In this document: in pieces, positions 1 through 10,542 of the stretch
Position numbering within the stretch: position 1 is the stretch's first letter
Layout: each line of letters begins with the position of its first letter
NCBI RefSeq assembly: GCF_006636205.1
Contig: NZ_VIGB01000003.1
Location: 2,852,001-2,916,000 of the forward strand
DNA from: Kitasatospora acidiphila
Lineage (GTDB): Bacteria; Actinomycetota; Actinomycetes; Streptomycetales; Streptomycetaceae
DNA: 64,000 bases
Direction of reading: 5' to 3'
Notes under the pieces: generated by a model
Databases searched by the model: none
What the model saw: only the letters and a program-made list of their open reading frames with translations
What the model was told of the DNA's origin: nothing
Program-made: the position numbers and the translations under genes

Positions 1-18
1 TGGACCTAGCCTAGCCCC

Positions 19-679
19 ATGACCTTCCACGGCTGGCCCGCCGAGGCCCTCGAGTTCTACGAGGGCCTGGAGGCGGACAACTCCAGGACCTACTGGTCCG
101 CGCACAAGGCGTTCTACGAGGAGGCGGTGTACGGGCCGATGGCCGCGCTGCTGGCGGGGCTGGAGGACGAGTTCGGACCGGGCAAGATCTTCCGCCCGAA
201 CCGGGACCTGCGGTTCAGCGCCGACAAGTCGCCGTACAAGACGCACATCGGGGCGGTGCTCGACCAGGGCGGCTATGTGCAGCTGTCGGCCAACGGGCTG
301 GCCGCCGGGCTCGGGATGTACCACCTGGCCGCGGACCAGCTCGACCGCTACCGCAGCGCGGTCGCCGAGGACGTCACAGGCCGGGAGCTGGAGCGGGTGC
401 TCGCGGGGCTGGCGAAGACGCGGATCGAGGTGGTGGGGCTGAACTCTCCCCCAGCCTTCGGCCGGGAGGTGCCCCCATTAGAGCGCACCGCGCGGCTACC
501 CGAAGGACCACCCGCGGATCGAGCTGCTGCGGCACAAGGGCCTGATCGCTTGGCAGGAGTGGCCGGTGGAGCCGTGGCTGGGCACGGCCGAGGCCAAGAA
601 GAAGATCGTCGCCTTCCTGCGCGGCGCCCGCCCCTTGCACGACTGGCTCGGCACCCGAGTGGGGCCGAGCCAGCTGTAG
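19..679 (+). pseudogene. DUF2461 (TIGR02453) family protein, interrupted by a palindromic repeat
   Basis: The first part (19 to about 442) reads MTFHGWPAEALEFYEGLEAD and continues through RPNRDLRFSADKSPYKTH, the family hallmark. After a 37-base insertion (443-479) the family sequence resumes in the next frame as SAPRGYPKDHPRIELL and ends at the TAG at 677-679. Removing 443-479 gives an uninterrupted 207-residue protein, a normal length. The downstream frame has an in-frame TAG at 479-481 inside or at the edge of the insert, so a simple indel upstream cannot rescue it. An in-frame stop at 7-9 makes ATG 19 the first start. TAGCCT at 7-12 could be a -10 box for a nearly leaderless mRNA. The biochemical function of the family is unknown. 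The gene converges on ctaB. Confidence 0.85.
443..479 (+). repeat. Short palindromic dispersed repeat, copy 1 (inside DUF2461 gene)
   Basis: The core CCCCCAGCCTTCGGCCGG is followed by GAGGTGCCCCCATT. It can fold as a small GC hairpin around GCC-TTC-GGC. The same element occurs at 34089-34120 and, on the other strand, at 35637-35668. Excising exactly these 37 bases restores the DUF2461 reading frame, so the insertion boundary is well supported. Confidence 0.8.
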
Positions 680-699
680 AGCGTGTTTCCAGAAGTCCG

Positions 700-1641
700 T
701 CAGCGCAGGAACGGGTCCACCGCGACCGCGACCATCAGCAGCGTCAGGTAGGTGATGGACCAGTGGAAGAGTCGCATCTCCTTGAGCTTGGCGCCCACCA
801 CACCGGCCTTGGCGCGCGCGTACAGCCCGTGCGCCTCCTTCAGCCAGAACGCGCCCAGCACGGCCGCCGCGCTCGGGTAGAGCCAGCTGGTGTGGTCCAG
901 CGGCCAGAGCGCCAGCGAGACCGCCACCATGATCCAGCTGTACGCGACGATCTGCTTGGCCACCGCCAGGTTGCCGGCGGTCACCGGCAGCATCGGCACG
1001 CCGGCCTTGGCGTAGTCGTCGCGCACCTTCATCGACAGCGGCCAGTAGTGCGGCGGCGTCCAGAAGAAGATCACCAGGAAGAGCACCACCGGCGCCCAGG
1101 ACAGCGAGTCGGTGACCGCGGCCCAACCGACCAGCACCGGCATGCAGCCGGCGATCCCGCCCCAGACGATGTTCTGCGCGGTGCGCCGCTTCAGGCCCAT
1201 GGTGTAGACGAAGACGTAGAACAGCAGCCCGGCCAGCGCCAGCCCGGAGGACAGCCAGTTCACCAGGAAGCCCAGCCAGAGCGTGGAGACCACACCCAGC
1301 GTGATGCCGAAGACCAGTGCCTCGCGCGGCGAGACCATCCCGGTGACCAGCGGGCGCCGCTCGGTCCGGCTCATCACCGCGTCGATGTCGCGGTCGTAGT
1401 ACATGTTGAGCGCGTTGGCGCCGCCGGCCGAGAGGTAGCCGCCGAGGACCACCGCGAGCACTCGCCACAGGTCGGGCACCCCGCGCTGCGCCAGGAACAT
1501 CACCGGCACGGTGCTCATCAGCAGCAGCTCGATGATCCGCGGCTTGGTCAGTGCGACAAATGCCCCGACACGGGCCCCCAGTGGCCGGTGTGGGGGGGTC
1601 GTCCCGAGGACCCCGGCGGGGCGGGATTCGACGGCGGTCAC
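700..1641 (-). CDS. ctaB: Protohaem IX farnesyltransferase (haem O synthase)
   Basis: 313 residues from GTG 1641 ([11 protein letters not shown]); GTG 1647 is an alternative. This UbiA-family integral membrane prenyltransferase adds farnesyl to haem B to make haem O for cytochrome c oxidase. Visible hallmarks are [12 protein letters not shown] near the N-terminus, the first Asp-rich motif [15 protein letters not shown] (about residues 80-95), and the second region [24 protein letters not shown] (about 195-215). Multiple hydrophobic helices run throughout. It is divergent from tkt and convergent with the DUF2461 gene. In streptomycetes ctaB commonly sits next to the pentose-phosphate genes. 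Frame and length are normal. Confidence 0.96.
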   Translation of the reverse strand: MTAVESRPAGVLGTTPPHRPLGARVGAFVALTKPRIIELLLMSTVPVMFLAQRGVPDLWRVLAVVLGGYLSAGGANALNMYYDRDIDAVMSRTERRPLVTGMVSPREALVFGITLGVVSTLWLGFLVNWLSSGLALAGLLFYVFVYTMGLKRRTAQNIVWGGIAGCMPVLVGWAAVTDSLSWAPVVLFLVIFFWTPPHYWPLSMKVRDDYAKAGVPMLPVTAGNLAVAKQIVAYSWIMVAVSLALWPLDHTSWLYPSAAAVLGAFWLKEAHGLYARAKAGVVGAKLKEMRLFHWSITYLTLLMVAVAVDPFLR

Positions 1642-1654
1642 GAACACCCCAACT

Positions 1655-1668
1655 GAAGATGAATCTTC
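1655..1668. promoter_or_regulatory. 14-bp inverted repeat just upstream of ctaB
   Basis: GAAGAT-GA-ATCTTC is a perfect 6-bp dyad with a 2-base centre. It lies 8-21 bases upstream of the preferred ctaB start, so it would be in the leader or at the promoter. It could be an operator or a small RNA hairpin; nothing in the sequence identifies a binding protein. Confidence 0.4.
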
Positions 1669-1793
1669 GCAGACGTCCCCGGGTCGAATGTGCTCGTGAA
1701 TCCGTTCACGCTGCGCGTACCACGCCACCTTAGACGGTGCATATATGGCGTTCCGCCCGGGGTCTCCTGACGGGGCCCTACCGCACTCCCGTG

Positions 1794-1813
1794 GGTGAAC
1801 TGTCCAGTTCGCC
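1794..1813. promoter_or_regulatory. 20-bp near-perfect dyad between ctaB and tkt
   Basis: GGTGAACTG-TC-CAGTTCGCC has one mismatch in 9 bp arms. It sits about 150 bases from ctaB and 270 from tkt, a position suited to controlling either gene. The size and symmetry fit a dimeric repressor operator. No regulator gene is adjacent. Confidence 0.4.
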
Positions 1814-2079
1814 GGGGAGCGGGCCCCTCGGAACCGGGTGAAGGTGGTACCGGCGCCACCACCGCACTCCACACAGTACGACCGGGAATCCCAGCTCAAA
1901 ACTCCCGGTTGTGCCGGTACGGAAGGCGGGCCCCGACGCGGACGGTAGGCTCGGCCCTGAAGCGGGATCAACCCTCCGTGACCGGCAACACCGAACATGC
2001 GTCAGGCCCACAGTGTCGTGGCCGCCGACCCGGTCCCTTCACGGGGTCATACCTCAATACGGAAGGAGCCCTGAGAAGG

Positions 2080-4179
<2,100 letters not shown>

Positions 4180-4241
4180 CCCGGCCGCCTCGGCTGCACG
4201 ATACGAAGAGGGCCCGCCCTCCTTCAGGAATTGGGAACATC

Positions 4242-5387
4242 ATGACTGACGCACTGAAGCGCCTCAGCGACGAAGGCGTGTCGATCTGGCTGGACGACCT
4301 CAGCCGGAGCCGGCTCAACAGCGGCAACCTGGCCGAGCTCGTGCAGAGCAAGCACGTGGTCGGCGTGACCACCAACCCGACCATCTTCCAGAAGGCGATC
4401 GCCGGCAGCGGCGACACCTCCTACGACAGCCAGCTGCGCGACCTGGCCGTCCGCAAGGTCACCACGGACGAGGCGATCCGCATGATCACCACCTCGGACG
4501 TGCGGGACGCGGCCGACGTGCTGCGCCCGGTCTACGACGCCAGCAACGGCCGCGACGGCCGGGTCTCCATCGAGGTCGACCCGCGGCTGGCCCACCAGAC
4601 CGCGCCGACCGTGGCCGAGGCCAAGCAGCTGTGGTGGCTGGTGGACCGTCCCAACGTGTTCATCAAGATCCCCGCCACCAAGGCCGGCCTGCCCGCGATC
4701 ACCGAGGTGATCGGCCGCGGGATCAGCGTCAACGTGACCCTGATCTTCTCGCTGGACCGCTACAAGGCCGTGATCGACGCCTTCCTGACCGGTCTGGAGC
4801 AGGCCAAGGGCAAGGGCATCGACCTCTCCTCGATCGAGTCGGTCGCCTCGTTCTTCGTCTCCCGCGTCGACACCGAGATCGACAAGCGGCTGGACGGGAT
4901 CGGCACCGACGAGGCCAAGGCGCTGCGCTCCAAGGCCGCGCTGGCCAACGCCCGCCTCGCCTACCAGGCCTACGAGGAGGTCTTCGGCTCGGTGGACGGC
5001 AAGAAGCCGGCCTCGGAGCGCTGGAAGGCCCTGGAGGCCGCCGGCGCCAAGCCGCAGCGCCCGCTCTGGGCCTCCACCGGCGTCAAGGACCCGGCGCTGC
5101 CGGACACCCTGTACGTCACCGAGCTGGTCGCCCCCGGCACCGTCAACACCATGCCCGAGGCCACCCTGGACGCCACCGGCGACCACGGCCAGGTCACCGG
5201 TGACACCATCACCGGCGGCTACGCCGAGGCCAAGGCCGTGCTGGACGCGCTGGCCAAGGTCGGCGTGGACTACGACGACGTGGTCCAGGTCCTGGAGGAC
5301 GAGGGCGTGCAGAAGTTCGACGCCTCCTGGCAGGAGCTGCTCGACACCGTGACGGCCTCGCTGGCCGGCTTCGCCGACGGCAAGTGA
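4242..5387 (+). CDS. tal: Transaldolase
   Basis: 381 residues from ATG 4242 ([20 protein letters not shown]). It transfers a dihydroxyacetone unit between sedoheptulose-7-phosphate and glyceraldehyde-3-phosphate. The actinobacterial-type N-terminus reads [13 protein letters not shown], and the Schiff-base lysine lies in [16 protein letters not shown] at about residues 142-157. The C-terminal region contains [15 protein letters not shown] sequence and [19 protein letters not shown]. Second gene of the pentose-phosphate run, 38 bases before zwf. Confidence 0.97.
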   Translation: MTDALKRLSDEGVSIWLDDLSRSRLNSGNLAELVQSKHVVGVTTNPTIFQKAIAGSGDTSYDSQLRDLAVRKVTTDEAIRMITTSDVRDAADVLRPVYDASNGRDGRVSIEVDPRLAHQTAPTVAEAKQLWWLVDRPNVFIKIPATKAGLPAITEVIGRGISVNVTLIFSLDRYKAVIDAFLTGLEQAKGKGIDLSSIESVASFFVSRVDTEIDKRLDGIGTDEAKALRSKAALANARLAYQAYEEVFGSVDGKKPASERWKALEAAGAKPQRPLWASTGVKDPALPDTLYVTELVAPGTVNTMPEATLDATGDHGQVTGDTITGGYAEAKAVLDALAKVGVDYDDVVQVLEDEGVQKFDASWQELLDTVTASLAGFADGK

Positions 5388-5425
5388 CACCTACTCGCAC
5401 CGAAAGCTGAGGGCGGAGCCCACCA

Positions 5426-7011
5426 GTGAGCAATGCACAGGAATTTCCTGACCTTGAGGGGGCCGAGGTGACGCAGGGCGACAACGTTGCGCGACCGGTG
5501 AACCCGCTTCGGGATCCGGCCGACCGCCGGCTGCCGCGGATCGCCGGACCGTCCGGTCTGGTCATCTTCGGTGTCACCGGGGACCTGTCCCGGAAGAAGC
5601 TGATGCCGGCGATCTACGACCTGGCCAACCGCGGCCTGCTGCCGCCGGGCTTCTCACTGGTGGGCTTCGCCCGCCGCGAGTGGGAGGACGAGGACTTCGC
5701 GCGCGAGGTGCACGACGCGGTCAAGGACCACGCCCGCACCCCCTTCCGCGAGGAGGTCTGGCAGCAGCTCGCCAAGGGAATGCGGTTCATCCAGGGCGAC
5801 TTCGACGACGACGAGGCCTTCGACAACCTGCGCCGCACCATCGAGGACCTCGACAAGGCGCAGGGCACCGGCGGCAACTTCGCGTTCTACCTGTCGGTCC
5901 CGCCGCGCTTCTTCCCCAACGTGGTCCAGCAGTTGAAGAAGCACGGGCTGGCCGACCCTCCGGCCGGCTCCTGGCGCCGCGCGGTGATCGAGAAGCCGTT
6001 CGGCCACGACCTGGAGAGCGCCCAGGAGTTGAACCGGATCGTCCACGAGGTCTTCCCCCGTGACGAGGTCTTCCGGATCGACCACTACCTGGGCAAGGAG
6101 ACCGTCCAGAACATCCTGGCGCTGCGGTTCGCCAACTCGATGTTCGAGCCGATCTGGAACCGGTCGTACGTCGACCACGTGCAGATCACCATGGCCGAGG
6201 ACATCGGCATCGGCGGCCGGGCCGGCTACTACGACGGCATCGGCTCGGCCCGTGACGTCATCCAGAACCACCTGCTCCAGCTGATGGCCCTGACCGCCAT
6301 CGAGGAGCCGGCCTCGTTCCACCCCAAGGCCCTGGTGGCGGAGAAGCTCAAGGTGCTCAGCGCCGTGCAGCTGCCCAAGGACCTCGGCGAGCACACCGTG
6401 CGCGGCCAGTACGCGACCGGTTGGCAGGGTGGCGAGGAGGTGGTCGGCTACCTGGACGAGGACGGCATCAACCCGGAGTCCAAGACCGACACCTACGCGG
6501 CGATCAAGCTGGAGATCAACAACCGGCGCTGGGCCGGGGTGCCGTTCTACCTGCGCACCGGCAAGCGGCTGGGCCGCCGGGTCACCGAGATCGCGGTCGT
6601 CTTCCAGCGCGCCCCGTACCTGCCGTTCGACTCCTACGCCACCGAGGAGCTGGGGCAGAACGCCCTGGTGATCCGGGTGCAGCCGGACGAGGGCGTCACG
6701 GTGCGGTTCGGCTCCAAGGTGCCGGGCACCTCGTTCGAGGTCCGGGACGTGACGATGGACTTCGCCTACGGCGAGTCCTTCACCGAGTCCAGCCCGGAGG
6801 CCTACGAGCGGCTCATCCTCGATGTGCTGCTCGGTGACGCCAACCTCTTCCCCGCCACCAGGAGGTCGAGCTGTCCTGGCAGATCCTCGACCCGATCGAG
6901 AAGTACTGGGAAGAGCACGGCAAGCCCGCGCAGTACCCGGCCGGCACCTGGGGGCCGGTCGAGGCGGACGAAATGCTCGCACGAGACGGCAGGAGCTGGC
7001 GCCGGCCATGA
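5426..7011 (+). CDS. zwf: Glucose-6-phosphate dehydrogenase (frameshifted in this sequence)
   Basis: First, NADPH-forming step of the oxidative pentose phosphate pathway. From GTG 5426 the sequence carries the nucleotide motif VIFGVTGDLSRKKLMPA and the active-site segment RIDHYLGKETVQNI. At the C run 6850-6853 the frame breaks. With one extra C the sequence continues LFPRHQEVELSWQILDP and ends at TGA 7009-7011, giving about 528 residues. The C-terminal part is perfectly conserved in the second frame, and the stop overlaps the opcA start (ATGA), so a sequencing deletion is much more likely than a pseudogene. The first ~25 residues (NAQEFPDLEGAEV) are an N-terminal extension that may instead start later. 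Confidence 0.93.
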
Positions 7012-8084
7012 GGATCGACCTGACGGACACCACGTCCAGCAAGATCAACAGTGCCCTGATGGACGCCCGCCGGGCCAGCGGTTCCACCGCGGCCGGCATG
7101 GTGCTCACCATGGTCATCGTGGTGGACGAGGGCAGCGCCTACGACGCCCTCAAGTGCGCCAACGACGCCTCCCGCGAGCACCCCTCGCGGATCCTCGCGG
7201 TGATCAAGCGGGCCGGCCGTTCGCCGCGGGCCCGCGCCGGGGCCCGGCTGGACGCCGAGATCCTGGTGGGTTCGGACGCCGGCTCGGGCGAGACGGTGGT
7301 GCTGCGACTGCACGGCGAGCTGACCTCGCACGCGCAGTCGGTGGTGCTGCCGCTGCTGCTGCCGGACGCCCCGGTGGTGGTCTGGTGGCCGGAGAACGCG
7401 CCGCTGAACCCCGCGCAGGACCCGCTGGGTGCGCTCGCCCAGCGCCGGATCACCGACGCGGTCACCGCCGAGTCGCCGGTCGGCCAGCTGGCGGTGCGCG
7501 CCGACAGCTACACCCCGGGCGACACCGACCTCGCCTGGACCAGGATCACCGGCTGGCGCTCGATGCTGGCCGCCGCCCTGGACCAGAAGCCGGTCCGGAT
7601 CTCCGGCGCGGTGGTCGAGGGCGAGTCCTACAACCCCAGCGTCGAGCTGCTCGGCCTCTGGCTGCACGACCGGCTGCGGGTGCCGGTGCAGCGGATCGTC
7701 ACCGACGGTCCGGGCATCACCGCGGTGCGCCTGCGCACCAAGGACGGCGACATCGTGCTGGACCGGCCGGACGGGCTGATGGGCACCCTGTCCATCCCCG
7801 GCTCGCCCGACCGGATGGTGGCGCTGAAGCGGCGCGACACCGCCGAGCTGATCGCCGAGGAGCTGCGCCGACTGGACGAGGACGCCATCTACGCGGCGGC
7901 CGTGCGGACCAGCGTGGACAAGCTCGCCGACGAGGAGGCGGGGGTCGAGGCCGCCGTGGCCAAGCCGGTCGCCGAGGTGGTCGACCAGGCTGCCGAGGAG
8001 GCGGCCGCGGACATCGCCGAGGCCACCGAGCCGGCGAAGCCGGCGGCCAAGAAGTCCGCCGCCAAGAAGCGGACCGGCGCATGA
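7008..8084 (+). CDS. opcA: Glucose-6-phosphate dehydrogenase assembly protein OpcA
   Basis: 358 residues from ATG 7008, overlapping the zwf stop by four bases. OpcA is the actinobacterial and cyanobacterial partner that assembles and redox-activates Zwf. Recognisable stretches are MRIDLTDTTSSKINSALMDA at the N-terminus and VVVWWPENAPLNPAQDPLG near residue 125. The C-terminal tail is Ala/Lys-rich (AKKSAAKKRTGA). The four-base overlaps with zwf and pgl indicate translational coupling. Confidence 0.95.
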   Translation: MRIDLTDTTSSKINSALMDARRASGSTAAGMVLTMVIVVDEGSAYDALKCANDASREHPSRILAVIKRAGRSPRARAGARLDAEILVGSDAGSGETVVLRLHGELTSHAQSVVLPLLLPDAPVVVWWPENAPLNPAQDPLGALAQRRITDAVTAESPVGQLAVRADSYTPGDTDLAWTRITGWRSMLAAALDQKPVRISGAVVEGESYNPSVELLGLWLHDRLRVPVQRIVTDGPGITAVRLRTKDGDIVLDRPDGLMGTLSIPGSPDRMVALKRRDTAELIAEELRRLDEDAIYAAAVRTSVDKLADEEAGVEAAVAKPVAEVVDQAAEEAAADIAEATEPAKPAAKKSAAKKRTGA

Positions 8085-8866
8085 CCGGGGTGCCGCAGCT
8101 GGTGGTGCACCGCGACAAGGAGCTGATGGCCCAGGCGGCCGCCGCGCGACTGATCACCAGGATCGTCGACGCGCAGGCCGCCCGGGGCACCGCCTCCGTG
8201 GTGCTCACCGGCGGGCGCAACGGCAATGCGCTGCTGGCCGCGATCGCCGAGTCCCCCGCCCGGGACGCGGTGGACTGGTCGCGGCTGGACCTGTGGTGGG
8301 GCGACGAGCGCTTCGTGCCCGCCGCCGACCCGGAGCGCAACGCCGTGCAGGCCGGCGATGAACTGCTGGCCAAGGTCCCGCTGGACCCGGCGCGGGTGCA
8401 CTTCATGCCCGCCTCGGACGGCGTGGCCGGCGCCGATGTGGAGGCCGCCGCCGAGCGGTACGCCGAGGAGCTGGCGGCCGCCGCCGGCCCCGAGGACCAC
8501 GCCGGGGTGCCCGCCTTCGACGTGCTGCTGCTCGGCGTCGGCCCGGACACCCATGTCGCCTCGCTCTTCCCCGAGCACCCGGCCGTGCGGGAGACCGCGC
8601 GCACCGTGGTCGGGGTGCGCGGGGCGCCCAAGCCGCCGCCGACCCGGATCTCGCTCACCCTGCCGGCCATCCGGGCGGCCCGCGAGGTCTGGCTGCTGGC
8701 GGCCGGCGAGGACAAGGCGGACGCGGTGGCGATGGCGCTGACCAGCCCGGGCGAGCTGCAGGCCCCGGCCTCCGGGGCGTACGGCACGGTCCGCACGCTC
8801 TGGCTGCTGGACAGGGCGGCGGCCGCCAAGCTGCCGCCGGCGCTCTACCCTCCGGCCTCGGCCTGA
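8081..8866 (+). CDS. pgl: 6-phosphogluconolactonase
   Basis: 261 residues from ATG 8081, overlapping the opcA stop. It hydrolyses 6-phosphogluconolactone to 6-phosphogluconate. The NagB/RpiA-like fold is visible in VVLTGGRNGNALLAAIAES, DLWWGDERFVPAADPERN (about residues 68-85), VLLLGVGPDTHVASLFPEHP (about 147-166) and RISLTLPAIRAAREVWLLA. Last gene of the pentose-phosphate run; a strong hairpin terminator follows 13 bases after the stop. Confidence 0.96.
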   Translation: MTGVPQLVVHRDKELMAQAAAARLITRIVDAQAARGTASVVLTGGRNGNALLAAIAESPARDAVDWSRLDLWWGDERFVPAADPERNAVQAGDELLAKVPLDPARVHFMPASDGVAGADVEAAAERYAEELAAAAGPEDHAGVPAFDVLLLGVGPDTHVASLFPEHPAVRETARTVVGVRGAPKPPPTRISLTLPAIRAAREVWLLAAGEDKADAVAMALTSPGELQAPASGAYGTVRTLWLLDRAAAAKLPPALYPPASA

Positions 8867-8879
8867 CAGCACAACAGGA

Positions 8880-8911
8880 GAGGGGCGGTGCGCACCAGCG
8901 CACCGCCCCTC
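8880..8911. terminator. Bidirectional hairpin terminator between pgl and rbpA
   Basis: GAGGGGCGGTGCGC, ACCA loop, GCGCACCGCCCCTC: a perfect 14-bp stem with a 4-base loop in the 64-base gap between convergent genes. No T-run follows, as is usual in streptomycetes. Confidence 0.85.
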
Positions 8912-8930
8912 GAACGTCTGTGACTACCGC

Positions 8931-9266
8931 TCAGATCTCGCCACGCAGCTTGGCCAGCGCCTCGGCCAGGATCGCCTCGCCGTCCGCGTCCGTGCGACGC
9001 TCCCGGACGTAGGCCAGGTGCGTCTTGTACGGCTCGTTGCGCGAGGGCGCCGGCGGGTTGTGCTCGTCCTGCCCGGCCGGGAACCCGCAGCGCGGGCAGT
9101 CCCAGGTGTCCGGGATGACGGCCTCGGCGGCGAAGCTGGGGCGCGTCTCGTGCTTGTTGGCGCACCAGAAGGAGATCCGGTTGCGGGGAGCGGACTCGCC
9201 GCGCTCCGCCTCACCCATCGGGCCGGCCCCGACCCTGCTGCCTCGAATGGCGTTGCCACTTGCCAC
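8931..9266 (-). CDS. rbpA: RNA polymerase-binding protein RbpA
   Basis: 111 residues from GTG 9266 (ASGNAIRGSRVGAGPMGEAE). AGGGAG about 8 bases upstream decides the start. RbpA binds RNA polymerase and group-1/2 sigma factors, stabilises the open complex and affects rifampicin tolerance. Zinc-ligand pattern: SFWCANKHET, then WDCPRCGFPAGQD. The C-terminal sigma-interaction helix is ERRTDADGEAILAEALAKLR. A minus-strand -10-like TACACT (forward 9355-9360) lies about 90 bases upstream. Divergent in reading sense from nothing: secG lies upstream on the same strand. Confidence 0.96.
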   Translation of the reverse strand: MASGNAIRGSRVGAGPMGEAERGESAPRNRISFWCANKHETRPSFAAEAVIPDTWDCPRCGFPAGQDEHNPPAPSRNEPYKTHLAYVRERRTDADGEAILAEALAKLRGEI

Positions 9267-9408
9267 GATCTGACTCCCTGCATGCCCTTGACTGCCTGGA
9301 GGCGCCCAGGCACTGCCGACCGACCGCCCGCTGCGGACGGTGACAAGTTGTCCTAGTGTACGGAGCGGATAAGGATCTGTCCGCACCGCCTTCGGAACTG
9401 AGTCCGGA

Positions 9409-9645
9409 TCAGCTCTTGACCTTGATCAGCAGACCCAGTACGACGATGCAGGCGAACCAAGCAAGGCCGATGATGATCGTGATGCGGTCGAGGTTCCGCT
9501 CGGCCACCGCCGAACCGCCACCCGTCGAGAGCGCGCCGCCGCCGAACATGTCGGACAGGCCGCCGCCCTTCCCCTTGTGCAGCAGCACCAGGACGACCAG
9601 CAGCGCGCTGAAGACGATCAGGGCAATCGAGAACCCGAGAACCAC
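9409..9645 (-). CDS. secG: Preprotein translocase subunit SecG
   Basis: 78 residues from GTG 9645 (VVLGFSIALIVFSALLVVLV). A TTG at 9669 would add eight residues, but GAGAGAG lies 11 bases before GTG 9645 and that start matches the usual SecG beginning. Two membrane helices (about residues 2-22 and 56-75) flank the conserved loop HKGKGGGLSDMFGGG. It is part of the SecYEG channel. It lies downstream of tpiA, separated by a hairpin. Confidence 0.94.
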   Translation of the reverse strand: MVLGFSIALIVFSALLVVLVLLHKGKGGGLSDMFGGGALSTGGGSAVAERNLDRITIIIGLAWFACIVVLGLLIKVKS

Positions 9646-9693
9646 GGCGGGACCAACTCTCTCGTTCAAGGCTCATTCGGCTGAGACCAACCA

Positions 9694-9726
9694 GGGCCGG
9701 ACCCCATGGGAAAGGAGGTCCGGCCC
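9694..9726 (-). terminator. Hairpin between tpiA and secG
   Basis: GGGCCGGACC and GGTCCGGCCC form a perfect 10-bp stem with a 13-base loop, 25 bases after the tpiA stop. It probably terminates or attenuates the gap-pgk-tpiA transcript ahead of secG. Confidence 0.7.
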
Positions 9727-9750
9727 AAAGACTACGTTGCTGCGAGGGCG

Positions 9751-10536
9751 TTAGCCTACCGCCTGCTCGCGGTAACGCACGATCTTGACGAACTCGCCCG
9801 TGTCCAGCGAGGCGCCGCCGATCAGACCGCCGTCGATGTCGGGCTTGGCCATCAGCCCGGCCACGTTGCCGGCCTTCATCGAGCCGCCGTACAGCACCCG
9901 GACCTTTTCGGCCAGTTCGGCGTCGTACAGCTCGGCCAGCCGGACCCGGATCGCGGCGCAGACCTCCTGCGCGTCCTCGGGGGTGGCCACCTCGCCGGTG
10001 CCGATCGCCCAGACCGGCTCGTAGGCCACCACGATGGTCTCGGCCTGCGCGGCCGGCACCTCCGCCAGGCCGCCGTCCAGCTGCGCCAGGGTGTACTCGA
10101 CGTGGGTGCCGGCCTTGCGGATCTCCAGCGGCTCGCCGATGCAGAGGATCGGGGTGATCCCGTTGCGGTAGGCGGCCTTGACCTTGGCGTTGACCAGCTC
10201 GTCGGTCTCGCCGTGGTACTCCCGGCGCTCCGAGTGGCCGATCACCGCGTAGCTGCACTTCAGCTTGGCCAGCATCGGGCCGGAGACCTCGCCGGTGTAG
10301 GCCCCGCCGTCGTGCGCCGAGATGTCCTGCGAGCCGTACTTGATCTTCAGCTTGTCGCCGTCCACCAGAGTCTGCACCGAGCGCAGATCGGTGAACGGGG
10401 TCAGCACCGCGACCTCGACGGCGGCGTAGTCCTTGTCGGCCAGCGCGAAGGCCAGCTTCTGGGTGTGCTGGATGGCCTCGAGGTGGTTGAGGTTCATCTT
10501 CCAGTTGCCCGCCATCAGCGGGAGACGCTCAGTCAT
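9751..10536 (-). CDS. tpiA: Triose-phosphate isomerase
   Basis: 261 residues from ATG 10536 ([20 protein letters not shown]). It interconverts dihydroxyacetone phosphate and glyceraldehyde-3-phosphate. Catalytic residues are visible: Lys in AGNWKMN, His in [12 protein letters not shown] (about residues 99-110), Glu in [14 protein letters not shown] (about 170-183), and the phosphate loop [11 protein letters not shown]. It lies six bases after the pgk stop, so it is cotranscribed with pgk. Confidence 0.98.
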   Translation of the reverse strand: MTERLPLMAGNWKMNLNHLEAIQHTQKLAFALADKDYAAVEVAVLTPFTDLRSVQTLVDGDKLKIKYGSQDISAHDGGAYTGEVSGPMLAKLKCSYAVIGHSERREYHGETDELVNAKVKAAYRNGITPILCIGEPLEIRKAGTHVEYTLAQLDGGLAEVPAAQAETIVVAYEPVWAIGTGEVATPEDAQEVCAAIRVRLAELYDAELAEKVRVLYGGSMKAGNVAGLMAKPDIDGGLIGGASLDTGEFVKIVRYREQAVG

Positions 10537-10542
10537 GTGCTC

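Larger units (their letters stand above)
1642..2079. promoter_or_regulatory. Divergent ctaB/tkt intergenic region
   Basis: This 438-base spacer holds no convincing gene. It contains two dyads, listed separately at 1655-1668 and 1794-1813. Candidate promoter parts are TAGGCT at 1947-1952, a -10 for tkt with no good -35, and on the minus strand GGAAC followed 14 bases later by GTCTAA (forward 1731-1755). The latter resembles an ECF-type promoter but its spacing is slightly short. Ribosome-site sequence GGAAGGAG at 2061-2068 precedes tkt. Confidence 0.45.

Noticed and set aside
5426..8866. Single giant 1146-residue zwf-opcA-pgl fusion protein
   Set aside because: The long frame results from the lost C in zwf. 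opcA lies in another frame, and pgl only happens to be in the read-through frame; normal starts and ATGA overlaps exist for each.
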